NCBI RefSeq assembly: GCF_001262605.1
Contig: NZ_LGTC01000001.1
Span: 3,237,001-3,301,000, forward strand
DNA: 64,000 nt
Direction: 5' to 3'
Source of the DNA: Pseudobacteroides cellulosolvens ATCC 35603 = DSM 2933
GTDB taxonomy: Bacteria; Bacillota; Clostridia; Acetivibrionales; DSM-2933
Position numbers and translations under genes: made by a program. Below are positions 28,332-38,073 of this stretch, piece by piece (the first letter of the stretch is position 1; each line of letters opens with the position of its first letter). The notes under the pieces were generated by a model. The model was not told the origin of the DNA and searched no databases. It saw nothing but the letters and a program-made list of their open reading frames with translations.

Positions 28332-29939
28332 CAGGCTGTCCGAAAATTAAATTTTTAGATATTTTACAACATTATGCAATTTTAAATATAGAATAATGAT
28401 TGGAATCTGGAAAGTTTGAAAAATAACACTTATTAAATTACCCTACATTCACCTAAATCATCTTAAATTGAAGCGACTATTTCCTTTGTTCCTTTGATGT
28501 TTATTAACCTTTTCATATTATAACAAAAGAAAGCTAGGCCTGTTTCGCCTGAAACAAGCTTTTTGCCACGAAGTAAGAAATATTCAAAATTCATAACTCT
28601 TTTTAGTGTTCCAAATGGATGTTCCACAATCATTTGTCTTTTTTTGTACTTAGCACCATTAGCATTAAATCGTTCTATAGCATTTTCAACTATCTCTTCC
28701 TTTGGGTTGCGTTCAATGTGACGACCATATTTTGATGTTGTGCATTTATCCCGATATGGGCAATTTTGGCACTCTTCATAATTATAATAAATTTTCATCT
28801 TTACATCTTCACTTTTTGAACGCATATATAATTTTTTCCCAGCCGGGCAAATGTACATGTCATTATCCTTGTCATATATAAACTTTTCTTTTATATATCC
28901 AGAATCGATATTTGGTGTTACTACTTTTTGTTTTGGAACATATGGCACAATTCCGTTTTCTTCACACTTTATAATATCTTCACTTTTAAAATATGCTTTA
29001 TCTGCTAATACTTCTATACTGTCAACTCCCAATTTCTCCTTTGCATTTTTAGCTACATCATATAACAACCCTTGATCAACTGCATCATTTCTCACTTCAT
29101 AATCTATTATTAATTTGTTTTTCTCATCTACTGCTGTTTGTACATTGTAGCCAATTATTGTTCCTTTTGTATTACCAGTTTTCATTCTTTTTGCATCAGG
29201 ATCAGTTAAGCTTATTCCTGAGGTATCGTTAAGCACTTCTTTAAGTTCATTGTAGAGCTCTTTCTTTTCTTCAAGGACTTTAATTCTATCGCTAATTTCT
29301 TTTGTTGCTTCTTTACAATCATTTTCTTCCAATGCTTTTAAATATTCCTTTAACTTTTCCTCTGTCAACTCTTCCATGAATTTAAGTTTCTTTAAAGTAT
29401 AATATTTACTCTTGGCCGCATCTGCTCTTATTTTAGTCCCATCTATAGCAATTAATTCTTTTCCTATTAGGTTAAAATCATTACATATATTAATAAGGTT
29501 TTTAAATAGATTATCAAAACAGTCAATATGTTCTTTACGAAAATCAGATATTACTGAATGTTTTGGTTGTACTCCTTTCAATAACCATTTAACTTCCAAA
29601 TTTATTTTTGCTTGTTTTTCTAGCTTTCTAGAACTTCTTATACCATTGAAATATCCATATACATACAGTTTAATTAAATCCATTGGTGAATACATTGATC
29701 TTCCAGAATTCTCATTATTCCCTTCTTTAAATCCCAGATCTTTAATATCCATTGATTCAATTAATGCATCAATTGCCCTAACTTCACTTTCTTCATCTAT
29801 ATGGTCTTCTAGGCTACTTAGCTCAACCTGTTTTCTACTAATGCCTTTTACATAATTCATAATTTTATAAACCTCAAAATTATTATTTGTTATATTATAT
29901 CATATATGTTAATATAATGCATGATTTTCGGACAGCCTG
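28332..29939. mobile_element. Complete IS1182-like insertion sequence
   Basis: 1608 bp with perfect 16-bp terminal inverted repeats CAGGCTGTCCGAAAAT (28332-28347 and, inverted, 29924-29939). It is flanked by a 4-bp direct repeat TCGT (28328-28331 and 29940-29943). One transposase gene fills it. Intact ends, an intact transposase and a clean target duplication suggest a recent insertion. Confidence 0.93.
28463..29860 (-). CDS. IS1182-family transposase
   Basis: 465 residues, one uninterrupted frame. The N-terminal DUF772-like domain (YSPMDLIKLYVYGYFNGIRSSRKLE) is followed by a DDE-type core: IAIDGTKIRADAAK, GYNVQTAVDEKNKLI with VLADKAYFKSEDI, and the C-terminal FGTLKRVMNFEYFLLRG block. A Cys cluster (CQNCPYRDKC) precedes the last block, as in many members. 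It sits wholly inside the 16-bp inverted repeats and is probably active. Confidence 0.92.
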   Translation of the reverse strand: MNYVKGISRKQVELSSLEDHIDEESEVRAIDALIESMDIKDLGFKEGNNENSGRSMYSPMDLIKLYVYGYFNGIRSSRKLEKQAKINLEVKWLLKGVQPKHSVISDFRKEHIDCFDNLFKNLINICNDFNLIGKELIAIDGTKIRADAAKSKYYTLKKLKFMEELTEEKLKEYLKALEENDCKEATKEISDRIKVLEEKKELYNELKEVLNDTSGISLTDPDAKRMKTGNTKGTIIGYNVQTAVDEKNKLIIDYEVRNDAVDQGLLYDVAKNAKEKLGVDSIEVLADKAYFKSEDIIKCEENGIVPYVPKQKVVTPNIDSGYIKEKFIYDKDNDMYICPAGKKLYMRSKSEDVKMKIYYNYEECQNCPYRDKCTTSKYGRHIERNPKEEIVENAIERFNANGAKYKKRQMIVEHPFGTLKRVMNFEYFLLRGKKLVSGETGLAFFCYNMKRLINIKGTKEIVASI

Positions 29940-30196
29940 TCGTTGGTGTCTTCTTCACCCGCCAATTCTTCCACACCTGAAATCTCATCTGCCAACGGCT
30001 TATCATTCACTGTCTTAGCATCAGCTTTTGGAAACATGATTACCTCATTCTTCTCTTCTTGAGCCATGTTTTCCAGGATGATTTCCAATGCTTTCCTCAT
30101 TTCCGATGCGGACTCAAACCTATCATCCAAATTAAATGAACAAGCTTTAAGTATGACTTCACCCAGCATTTGCCCGGACAACTGAGGCTTATCCAA
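29909..30196 (-). pseudogene. Middle fragment of the broken kinase gene
   Basis: The frame holds the last helices of the kinase domain (SGQMLGEVILKACSFNLDDRFESASEMRKALEIIL) and the acidic linker up to the insertion. Its last residues (RLSENHALY) are read from the insertion sequence. It is out of frame with the upstream kinase part because of one missing base near 30204. Confidence 0.85.
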
Positions 30197-30999
30197 TATT
30201 TCACCGACATTCTCATGTCAAGTGCCTTTTCGCTGTCTTGGTACTTGACCTTGTTTGGAAAGGGAGGCATAAACGGCAGTCTGCCGTAATTTGTAAGTTT
30301 GTATAGAACTATTCCCAAAGAATAAATGTCTGACCTTATATCATAATCGGCACCCCTATAAACCTCCGGTGCCATAAAGAAGGGTGTGCCTTTCATAGAT
30401 GCTGCCCTTCCGCTTCCCGATAAAATTCTTGATATACCAAAATCACCAAGCTTATAATCCCCGCTACTGGAAATAAATATATTTTCGTCCTTTATATCCC
30501 TGTGAATTATTCCAGCTCTTGAACAGGCCTCAAGGGCATAACACATGTCTATTCCAAGTCTTATTACATCCTGCCTAGCCATAGCGTTTTCCTTTATATA
30601 GCCAATAAGAGGAGTGGCATACTCCATCCTTATAAGCACATCCCAGCCGAACTCACCATTCTTTTCATGGACCGCATGATCCTCATAGCAGATGATATTT
30701 CTTGTGCCCCTCAATGTATACATAAGCCTTATTTCATTGACCATATTTTTTACTGCATCTGTAAAGTATTCCTTAAGTGTATTTTCATCGTTATTATCAA
30801 ATGAAGCCACAGCTTCCCTGTATTGCTCCCGTGTTGGAATTTCAATATGCTTTAGTGCAGACTCATACTTAAAGCCCCACTCATCTTTGGAAATCTTATA
30901 AACCTTCCCATAGCTTCCTTCACCAACAAGGTCTTCAATTTTCCAGCTTCCCCATAATGGCTCAAAGCTCTTTATATAATCATGGTTATTTACAGACAA
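30097..30999 (-). pseudogene. Ser/Thr kinase catalytic fragment
   Basis: All active-site motifs are present: glycine loop GEGSYGKVY, the ALKHIE lysine, HRDIKDENIF, GDFGIS and MAPEVYRG. A catalytically able kinase could therefore still be made. The frame slips at about residue 265 (after LDMRMS) because minus-strand TCGGTGAAAT has two G where three are needed, and the last ~35 residues are wrong-frame. In the T7SS locus its natural readers would be the FHA domains of the EssC-like ATPase, which bind phosphothreonine; this link is inference. Confidence 0.85.
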
Positions 31000-31058
31000 T
31001 TTCTCTTCCTCCTAAATATATCGCTTCCAGGCAGTAAACTCCCCAGCCACCCCCCCAT

Positions 31059-31307
31059 CTACAGCAATGTCAATATGGCTCCGTCCCATGCCCCGACATC
31101 ATTGAGGGTCTCAGTATCCTTCATTATCCTTCCTGGAGGATCTGCATATATCTGATACCCTGTAAACCTTGAAGTAATATTCTTATCAATATTAAGGCTT
31201 TGGTTAATAATGTTTGAAAGCTCTTTTGCAGGTATATCTGCCGGTAACTCAAGGTCAAAAGGATATTCCTTCTCTTTTATTTTTACTGTAACTATTACAC
31301 TATTCAT
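31059..31307 (-). CDS. YukD/EsaB-like ubiquitin-fold protein
   Basis: 82 residues, beta-grasp pattern: VTVKIKEKEYPFDLELPADIPAKELSNIINQSL at the start and the closing VGAWDGAILTLL. The family (YukD in Bacillus, EsaB in Staphylococcus) is a small cytoplasmic component of Firmicute type VII secretion. RBS GGAGAG. It precedes the kinase gene by 59 bases and is divergent from the secreted-protein cassette across 175 bp. Confidence 0.85.
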   Translation of the reverse strand: MNSVIVTVKIKEKEYPFDLELPADIPAKELSNIINQSLNIDKNITSRFTGYQIYADPPGRIMKDTETLNDVGAWDGAILTLL

Positions 31308-31482
31308 AAATTAGCTCTCCACTATTTCAATTAGTCTGCTTAATAATTATACCAAAAACTCACGGCACACTACTACAAAAATTGAAATATGCTATAAATG
31401 AACAAAAGGCCCTAATAAACTATTTTCAGCCTTGGAACAATATGATAATATATTGACATAAAGTTTTTTGGGGGTTTTTTGT

Positions 31483-34203
31483 TTGAAAAGGATAATTTTA
31501 TTTATATTAATTATATGTGTTTCATTTGTATTCAGCATACCACAGTATGTAAATGCTGAAGAAATTCAAGAGAAAATTACTTTGGAAAATTCATTAAAGT
31601 TATTTAATGAAAGCATGAATCTATATTATGGGATGAAAAATATTGATAAAAATGATCCAAACACATGGTTTTTCGGCAACAACATTGTACGAAATGGTAA
31701 TTATTATTCTTTTAATACGGATATAGTTAGAAATGCTCTAACCGATGAGGAACATTATTATAATCTTTTGATTGTTTATGGAAGTGAATACAGTGTTCCT
31801 GATAATAACAGGCTCTATTTTGAAGGTAAATTTCAACCCCGCTATTTGGGTTTCAATGCAAACGGGGACAGCTATGATAATCCCAATTATCCTTTCGACA
31901 GTTGGTTAGGCTGGAAGATACCTGAAAGGATCTTTATAAAGAATCCATGGAACAATATGAGACTTTGTGATCATTACAAGTTCAGCAAAAACAGATTTTC
32001 AGGCTCTGAAATAAAGCTATCCCGCCCTGATGGTACAACATATATCGGAAATCTGGAAAAGAACATCCAGCTTGGCCTGGATTTGATCTGCAGTACACAA
32101 ACAGGAAAGGACCTGCTGGTTAACCCAGGCAATCGTGCCGATACCAAGCTTTATGACGTAGGTACAAAACCGGTTGATCCCGATACCGGAAGAACTGGGC
32201 TATGGTGTGATTTTCTTCAGGTCACCCAACCTCCTACATATTATTCCTGGGGACATGGACGTATTTTTAAATTCAATGGAAGCGGATTTAATTATATGAC
32301 TCTTCCCATTGCTCCTTTTAAGCTTGTCAAGGATAACATTGCGGTGCAGCTTAATTCGCTGCCGTCAATCTCCATATATGAAAACACAGAGGCTACTATT
32401 TCTGCATATGCTACTGCCGATACCGACAAAGCAGTTAAGACTTCCGCACACTGGCAGGGTGCTGACGCCTCCGGCAATAATGTATTTGATGCCAAGAATC
32501 CTGAATTTATAATTGAAAAGGGTATAAAACAATCAACAATAAAAACACCCATGTTAAAATCAGGTAAATACAAATTTAAATTTTCGGTAAACGATCCGGC
32601 CAATCCCAACCCTGTGGAAAACATCTATATCGATAACACAGTAGAGGTAACAGTTAATGTGGTCCCAAGAGCCACCATAAAAGGAAGTGTAACATTGGAT
32701 TACGATGTTCTTTCAAGAGACTTCCATCGTCCATTAAATAATGGCAATAATATAACAGCTGAGCTTTCTTTGGCTGCAGCCACCGATAAAGTCAGGTATA
32801 CATGGATACCAAATTCTACAAACGGTGCCCTTAACATAATAAAAAATGATCCTCAAAATGTACTATCGGGCTTTAAGATCATTAACAATCCGCCGGAAGT
32901 AAACTCCAACAAAACAACAGTTGTGAAAACACCTGCAGCAACTGCAAATATAAAGAGACAAGCCCTTGGAGACAACCCAGGATGGATTTATGCTAGAAAT
33001 CTCGTTGACCTTATAGCAGTACCTGCGATTAATTATTCCGGCTCCGTAACAAGGGAGTACAGGAGGGAAGTATATGATGTTGTGAGCTACACCGAAGTCA
33101 AGGATGAAGAATCAGGTGAAACTGAAAAAGTCCCGAACTACGGATGGCTATATGATGGTGGCGGCAATACCAGTGCTTTATTCAGCCCTCTTGGAAATGA
33201 ACCTGTAACAGTTGTTGCACATGTGTTCAACGGAACAGCCAACCTGCCTAAAGAAAAGAAATTCAGAGAAGAGTATGCTGCTAATGAGAGCAATGTGACT
33301 AAAAAGAAATTGTACTGGGTTAGCCAGCCAATCAGCCTTGATGTGCATCGCTGGATGAAGCATCTTACAAGCAGCGGTTCTGTCAAATCCCTTGAGGCTA
33401 GGCCAGGCCAGTTTGACAGAATATTTAAAGGTCAGGAAGAAGCAGAAATAACTTATAAAATTGATACACCTATAAGCAAATATTACGAATATGACAGAAA
33501 GAATGCCCGCAACCAGGCAGCGTCTGGCAGTAAGAACTACCCCCGTGTACCACTTGCTTCCGATAAGGACTACAGTGGTATACCCTACCCATTCAAGTCG
33601 GGCTACTACTTTAATCCTGCTGGAAAATACAGCGTTACATTAAAAACCGTAACATATAAGAATCGGCGTGAGTTGACTCAAAACCATAAGGACTTGCTGG
33701 AATCTATACAGAATTCATTCCAGTTCTCTTCGAATCTTATATATGAAGAATCAAAGAAGAAATATACCTTGAACCTTAACAGAACAAACAGCCTGGTCAA
33801 TATAACAAAAAGTCAGACGCAATCAAGCTACGAATTGATTCCGCATTCTCCAAATGATAACGGTATGACCCATGGACTATTTAAAGAAATTCTTGAAGGC
33901 TGGAACGAATCAGGCACCATAGGCTCGTACACCAACTATAAATACAGGGAATTCGTAAGCGATTCCAATGCACCTGTTTATAGGGTTACCGAAACAACAA
34001 CACTGACCTTTGAAGTAAACAAGGGCAACAAGAAACTCTACACCGACTATGATATGCCTGATGGAAACAACTACTGGATGCGGGCAGGCTTTAATGATTT
34101 TACATATAAGGGTATGAGCATTAAGGGTACAGGTGTGTTGGACAATATTGGCATAAGCGTTGTTGATTCGGCTTACAACGATTTGTTTAATGGAGAAGAT
34201 TAA
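31483..34203 (+). CDS. Large secreted protein of unknown function, paralogue A
   Basis: 906 residues from a TTG start at 31483 (LKRIILF), preceded by GGGGG. The paralogue at 35242 starts with TTG at the same place, which supports this choice. A signal peptide (about 1-25, ending VNA) is followed by a long extracellular region without recognised catalytic motifs. Mid-protein segments (EVTVNVVPRATIKGSVTLDYD) look like beta-sandwich domains. It is very similar to the 908-residue protein at 35242-37968 over its whole length. Both flank a stalk-domain gene, next to T7SS and Tad loci. Surface or pilus association is a guess. Confidence 0.75.
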   Translation: MKRIILFILIICVSFVFSIPQYVNAEEIQEKITLENSLKLFNESMNLYYGMKNIDKNDPNTWFFGNNIVRNGNYYSFNTDIVRNALTDEEHYYNLLIVYGSEYSVPDNNRLYFEGKFQPRYLGFNANGDSYDNPNYPFDSWLGWKIPERIFIKNPWNNMRLCDHYKFSKNRFSGSEIKLSRPDGTTYIGNLEKNIQLGLDLICSTQTGKDLLVNPGNRADTKLYDVGTKPVDPDTGRTGLWCDFLQVTQPPTYYSWGHGRIFKFNGSGFNYMTLPIAPFKLVKDNIAVQLNSLPSISIYENTEATISAYATADTDKAVKTSAHWQGADASGNNVFDAKNPEFIIEKGIKQSTIKTPMLKSGKYKFKFSVNDPANPNPVENIYIDNTVEVTVNVVPRATIKGSVTLDYDVLSRDFHRPLNNGNNITAELSLAAATDKVRYTWIPNSTNGALNIIKNDPQNVLSGFKIINNPPEVNSNKTTVVKTPAATANIKRQALGDNPGWIYARNLVDLIAVPAINYSGSVTREYRREVYDVVSYTEVKDEESGETEKVPNYGWLYDGGGNTSALFSPLGNEPVTVVAHVFNGTANLPKEKKFREEYAANESNVTKKKLYWVSQPISLDVHRWMKHLTSSGSVKSLEARPGQFDRIFKGQEEAEITYKIDTPISKYYEYDRKNARNQAASGSKNYPRVPLASDKDYSGIPYPFKSGYYFNPAGKYSVTLKTVTYKNRRELTQNHKDLLESIQNSFQFSSNLIYEESKKKYTLNLNRTNSLVNITKSQTQSSYELIPHSPNDNGMTHGLFKEILEGWNESGTIGSYTNYKYREFVSDSNAPVYRVTETTTLTFEVNKGNKKLYTDYDMPDGNNYWMRAGFNDFTYKGMSIKGTGVLDNIGISVVDSAYNDLFNGED

Positions 34204-34209
34204 AGCTGG

Positions 34210-34244
34210 CAGCGTATGGATCAAACGATCTGTACGCTGTTTTT
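34210..34244 (+). terminator. Terminator of paralogue A
   Basis: CAGCGTA (34210-34216) pairs with TACGCTG (34233-34239), then TTTTT. The same hairpin follows paralogue B at 37975, so the terminator was duplicated with the gene. Confidence 0.85.
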
Positions 34245-34446
34245 GTATTTTAGTAGTGCCAGGATTTTTCAGGGATGTACTTTCTGTACTTCCGTATCAG
34301 ATACCACCATATAGATACCGGGTAAGTATGCTTTTCACCTAATTCAAAACAAAAAAATTTTACCCTTATGAAATTCTTAATATGCAGTTTTCAGCACTGT
34401 CACGGTATGCTATTATATTATTATATTATTTTTTGGAGGACAGAAA

Positions 34447-35229
34447 ATGAACAGAAAAATTACATTAACAATTATAGCATTATTATTATCTTTTATGTTT
34501 TCAATAACCGCAAATGGAAACTCCTTTATAAAAGTAACTGTAAATGGAAAAACAGTAGAATTCCCTGATGCTCAGCCGTTTATAGATGAAAGCGGCAGGA
34601 CTCAAGTACCAGCAAGATTCGTAAGTCAAGCTTTAGGCTGCACCGTTGAATGGGCTGCTGCCACAACTACGGTTACTATAAAAAAGGGAAAAGACACCAT
34701 CAAGTTAAAAGTCGGTGAAAGCAAAGCTCTTCTAAACAATGTTCAAAAGACATTTGATACAAAAGCCCGGATTAAAAATTCCAGAACTTTTGTACCATTG
34801 AGATTTGTAAGCGAAACACTAGGTGCCAAGGTTACATGGGACAGTATAGCAAAAACTGTAATAATAACCACCGGAACTGCAACAACATCAATTCCTGCAG
34901 ATAAAGAAGTTATTAGTGGATATGTTGTGCCAAAGGATCCGCCATCAGGATTGGTTGTTGATGGGCATGAAAACAAAAAGGATTATGCAGAACTTGTTAT
35001 AATGATTGATTTCTTCTCGGGAGATTTAGAACAAATGCTAAAGGAAACTGAGAGTATATTGCTACAGAAGTTTGATAAAAAGATCGTAGATGACGTTATG
35101 GCATATGCCAAACAGAAAAAGGTAGCAAGATATAAGCTTGAAAGGAAATCATTTTATGTAGGAGACAAAATCATTGATGTTGTAGGTGTTTATAATGGAC
35201 CTTTGGATTTTTACGTTTATACTAAGTAG
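34447..35229 (+). CDS. Secreted stalk-domain (copper amine oxidase N-like) protein
   Basis: 260 residues. A signal peptide (about 1-22) is followed by a copper amine oxidase N-like domain (about 28-140: FIDESGRTQVPARFVSQAL, VEWAAATTTVTI, SRTFVPLRFVSETLGAKVTWD). A unique C-terminal part of ~110 residues (ELVIMIDFFSGDLEQMLKETE) has no recognised family. RBS TTGGAGGA. It ends 12 bases before paralogue B, so they form one transcription unit. A decayed copy of its first codons lies at 40813-40850. Confidence 0.82.
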   Translation: MNRKITLTIIALLLSFMFSITANGNSFIKVTVNGKTVEFPDAQPFIDESGRTQVPARFVSQALGCTVEWAAATTTVTIKKGKDTIKLKVGESKALLNNVQKTFDTKARIKNSRTFVPLRFVSETLGAKVTWDSIAKTVIITTGTATTSIPADKEVISGYVVPKDPPSGLVVDGHENKKDYAELVIMIDFFSGDLEQMLKETESILLQKFDKKIVDDVMAYAKQKKVARYKLERKSFYVGDKIIDVVGVYNGPLDFYVYTK

Positions 35230-35241
35230 GAGGTTTATAGC

Positions 35242-37968
35242 TTGAAAAGAATTATTGCTATATTACTTATTTTTCTTATTACACTTGGTATATATAAAAT
35301 ACCATATAGTTATGCTGAGGAAATTAATGGAAAAATAACAGTTGATAACTCATTGAAGCTTTTTAATGAGAGTATGAAACTTTTTTACGGAATGAAAAAT
35401 GTTGATAAAAACAATCCAGATACATGGTACTTTGTTAACAATATAGTTCGAAATGGAAATTATTATTCAATAAACACAGATTTAATAAAAAACGCAGTCA
35501 TAGATGAGGAACATTATTATAATCTCTTTATAGTATATGGAAGCCAATATAGTGTCGCTGATAACAATCAAATTTATTTCAAGGGTAAACTTGAACCAAG
35601 ATACCTTGGATTCAACCAAGAAGGCGATAATTTTGAAAACCCTAATCACCCTTTTGACAGCTGGGGAGGTTGGAAGATTACAGATAAAGTTTTCATAAAG
35701 AATCCTTGGGATAACACACCTCTAAGTATAAAATATAATTTTGTTAGAAGCCGTTTTTCCGGTTCTGAAATCAATTTATCTCGTCCTGATGGAACTACAT
35801 ATAAAGGTAATCTCGAAAAGAACATACAACTGGGCCTGGACCTTGTCCGAGGCCCTCAAACTGGAAAAGACCTACTTGTTAACCCTGGTAAATATGCCGA
35901 TACAAGATTATATGATGTGGGTTCAAAGCCCATTGATCCTGAAACAGGAAAACCCGGGCAATGGTGTGACTTTGTCCAGGTAATTCAGCCTCCTACATAC
36001 TATTCATGGGGGCACGGATGGATTTTCAGAGACAATGGAAGCGGTTACAATTACATGTCTGTTCCCATAGCTCCCTTTAAACTATTGCAAGATAACATTT
36101 CTGTACAGATTAATACGACTCCTGTATTCTCTGTATATGAGGATACAGAGGTAAATATTTCTTCATTGGTTACAGCCGATACTGATGAAGCTGTGAAAAC
36201 CTCAGCACATTGGGAGGGTGTTGATGCTTCCGGTAAAAGTATATTTGATTCTAAAGATCCTGAATTTACAATAGAAAACGGCAAAAAACAATCCAACATA
36301 AAAACTCCAGCTTTAAAATCCGGAAAGTATACATTCAAATTTACTGTTAATAACCAGGCTAATCCTAGTCCTGTTGAAAGTGTATATGTAGACAACTCAG
36401 TCAAAGTAACAATAAATGTAATACCACGAGTTACCATAAATGGCACTGTAACCTTGGACTATGATGTTTTATCAAGAGATTTTCATCGTCCATTAAATAA
36501 TGGTAATAACATTTCTGCAGTACTGGAATTAGGTGAAAACACTGAAACTACCAGGTATACATGGATTCCTAACACAACTAACGGTGCACTTGATGTAACC
36601 CGAACTGATCCACAAAACATTTTTTCAGGCTTCAAAGTTTTAAACAATCCACCGGAAGTAAGCTCAAACAAAACAACTGTCAATAAAACTCCAATAGCAA
36701 CGGCAAGCATTAAGAGACAGTCCCTTGGGGATAATCCTGGATGGCTTTATGCAAGAAACCTGATAGACCTTATATCCGTGCCTGTAATAAATTATTCCGG
36801 CTCAGTAACCAGAGAGTTCAAGAAAGAAGTATACGGAGTAGTAAGCTACAGTGAATCCACCGATAATACTACGAATCCGGCAACAACCATAAAGACCCCG
36901 AATTACGGTTGGATTTATGATGGCGGCGGGGAAATGGAAGCTTTATTTAACCCACTAGGAACCGAACCTATTACAGTTATTGCACATGTTTTTAACGGTA
37001 CAGCCAGCCTCCCCAAAGAAAAGAAATTCAGGCAGGAGTATTCGGCTTCTGAGAGCAGCGATACAAAAAAGAAAATGTACTGGGTAAGCCAATCCTTTAA
37101 CCTGAATGTCCATCGCTGGATGAAGCACCTTTCCAGCAACGGTTCTGTCAAGTCCCTCGAAGCAAGGCCTGGGCAGTTTGACAGAGTATTTAAGGGACAG
37201 GAAGAAGCAGAGATAACATATAAAGTTGAAACACCAATAAGCAAATATTATGAATATGACAGAAAGAATGCAAGGAATCAAGAGCCTCCCGGGAATAAAA
37301 GTTATCCCCGTGTACCGTTTGCTTCCGACGAAGACTACAGTAGTATCCCCTATCCCTTTAAGTCTGGTTACTACTTTAACCCTGCTGGAAAATATAGTGT
37401 AACATTAAAAACCGTAACATACAAGAATCGTCAGGAACTTACTCAAAACCATAAGGATCTTCTGGAATCCATACAGAATTCTTTCCAGTTTTCTTCGAAT
37501 CTTATATATGAAGAATCAAAGAAAAAGTATAATTTGAATATCAATAGGACAAGCAATCTCTTAACTATAACCAGAGGTCAGACACAGTCACACTATGAGC
37601 TGATTCCACATTCACCAAACAATAATGGTTACACCCATGAAATGTTTAAAGAGATTCTTGAAGGCTGGAGCGAATCAGAAACCATAGGTTCATTTAACAA
37701 TTATATGTACAGGGAATTTATTAGTGATTCAAATGCACCTGTATATAAGGTAACCGAAACCACAACACTGACCTTTGAGGTAAATAAGAACAACAAGAAG
37801 CTCTACACTGACTATGATATGCCCGATGGGAACAATTACTGGATGAGGGCCAGCTTCAACGATTTTACTTATAAAGGCATGAAGATTAAAGGTACAGGCA
37901 TGTTCGACAATATTGGTATAAACGTTGTTGATTCGGCTTACAATGACTTGTTTAATGACGAGAACTGA
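35242..37968 (+). CDS. Large secreted protein of unknown function, paralogue B
   Basis: 908 residues from a TTG start 8 bases after GGAGG. It has a signal peptide (about 1-26) and then the same architecture as paralogue A (31483-34203), with long identical blocks such as RPDGTTY.GNLEKNIQLGLDL, VTLDYDVLSRDFHRPLNNGN and FNPAGKYSVTLKTVTYKNR. One short region (STDNTTNPATTIKTPNYGW) differs in length. No catalytic residues were recognised. It follows the stalk-domain gene by 12 bases. Confidence 0.75.
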   Translation: MKRIIAILLIFLITLGIYKIPYSYAEEINGKITVDNSLKLFNESMKLFYGMKNVDKNNPDTWYFVNNIVRNGNYYSINTDLIKNAVIDEEHYYNLFIVYGSQYSVADNNQIYFKGKLEPRYLGFNQEGDNFENPNHPFDSWGGWKITDKVFIKNPWDNTPLSIKYNFVRSRFSGSEINLSRPDGTTYKGNLEKNIQLGLDLVRGPQTGKDLLVNPGKYADTRLYDVGSKPIDPETGKPGQWCDFVQVIQPPTYYSWGHGWIFRDNGSGYNYMSVPIAPFKLLQDNISVQINTTPVFSVYEDTEVNISSLVTADTDEAVKTSAHWEGVDASGKSIFDSKDPEFTIENGKKQSNIKTPALKSGKYTFKFTVNNQANPSPVESVYVDNSVKVTINVIPRVTINGTVTLDYDVLSRDFHRPLNNGNNISAVLELGENTETTRYTWIPNTTNGALDVTRTDPQNIFSGFKVLNNPPEVSSNKTTVNKTPIATASIKRQSLGDNPGWLYARNLIDLISVPVINYSGSVTREFKKEVYGVVSYSESTDNTTNPATTIKTPNYGWIYDGGGEMEALFNPLGTEPITVIAHVFNGTASLPKEKKFRQEYSASESSDTKKKMYWVSQSFNLNVHRWMKHLSSNGSVKSLEARPGQFDRVFKGQEEAEITYKVETPISKYYEYDRKNARNQEPPGNKSYPRVPFASDEDYSSIPYPFKSGYYFNPAGKYSVTLKTVTYKNRQELTQNHKDLLESIQNSFQFSSNLIYEESKKKYNLNINRTSNLLTITRGQTQSHYELIPHSPNNNGYTHEMFKEILEGWSESETIGSFNNYMYREFISDSNAPVYKVTETTTLTFEVNKNNKKLYTDYDMPDGNNYWMRASFNDFTYKGMKIKGTGMFDNIGINVVDSAYNDLFNDEN

Positions 37969-37974
37969 TGTAAA

Positions 37975-38011
37975 CAGCGTATGGATCATATGGTCTGTAC
38001 GCTGCTTTTTT
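37975..38011 (+). terminator. Terminator of paralogue B
   Basis: CAGCGTA (37975-37981) pairs with TACGCTG (37998-38004), then CTTTTTT. Copy of the terminator at 34210. Confidence 0.85.
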
Positions 38012-38073
38012 ATTGATGATAACATTACTACTCAGTTATATACTTTCAATATTTCCTTTTTTCGTTTTACACT

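Larger units (their letters stand above)
27286..30999 (-). pseudogene. Ser/Thr protein kinase with DUF5050 repeat domain, broken by a frameshift and an insertion sequence
   Basis: Removing the insertion (28332-29939) and one 4-bp target copy, and adding one base near 30204, gives a single continuous ~700-residue protein. The order is kinase domain (about 1-265), acidic linker (AGEEDTND joined to VSTEESVEGGEIEDSI), then DUF5050 repeats to the end. The arithmetic is exact: 2102 remaining bases plus one make 701 codons. Start is TTG at 30999, 8 bases after AGGAGG. It lies 59 bases downstream of the YukD-like gene in the T7SS locus. No membrane segment was seen, so the kinase was probably cytoplasmic. 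As it stands, the kinase and sensor halves are separated. Confidence 0.88.
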
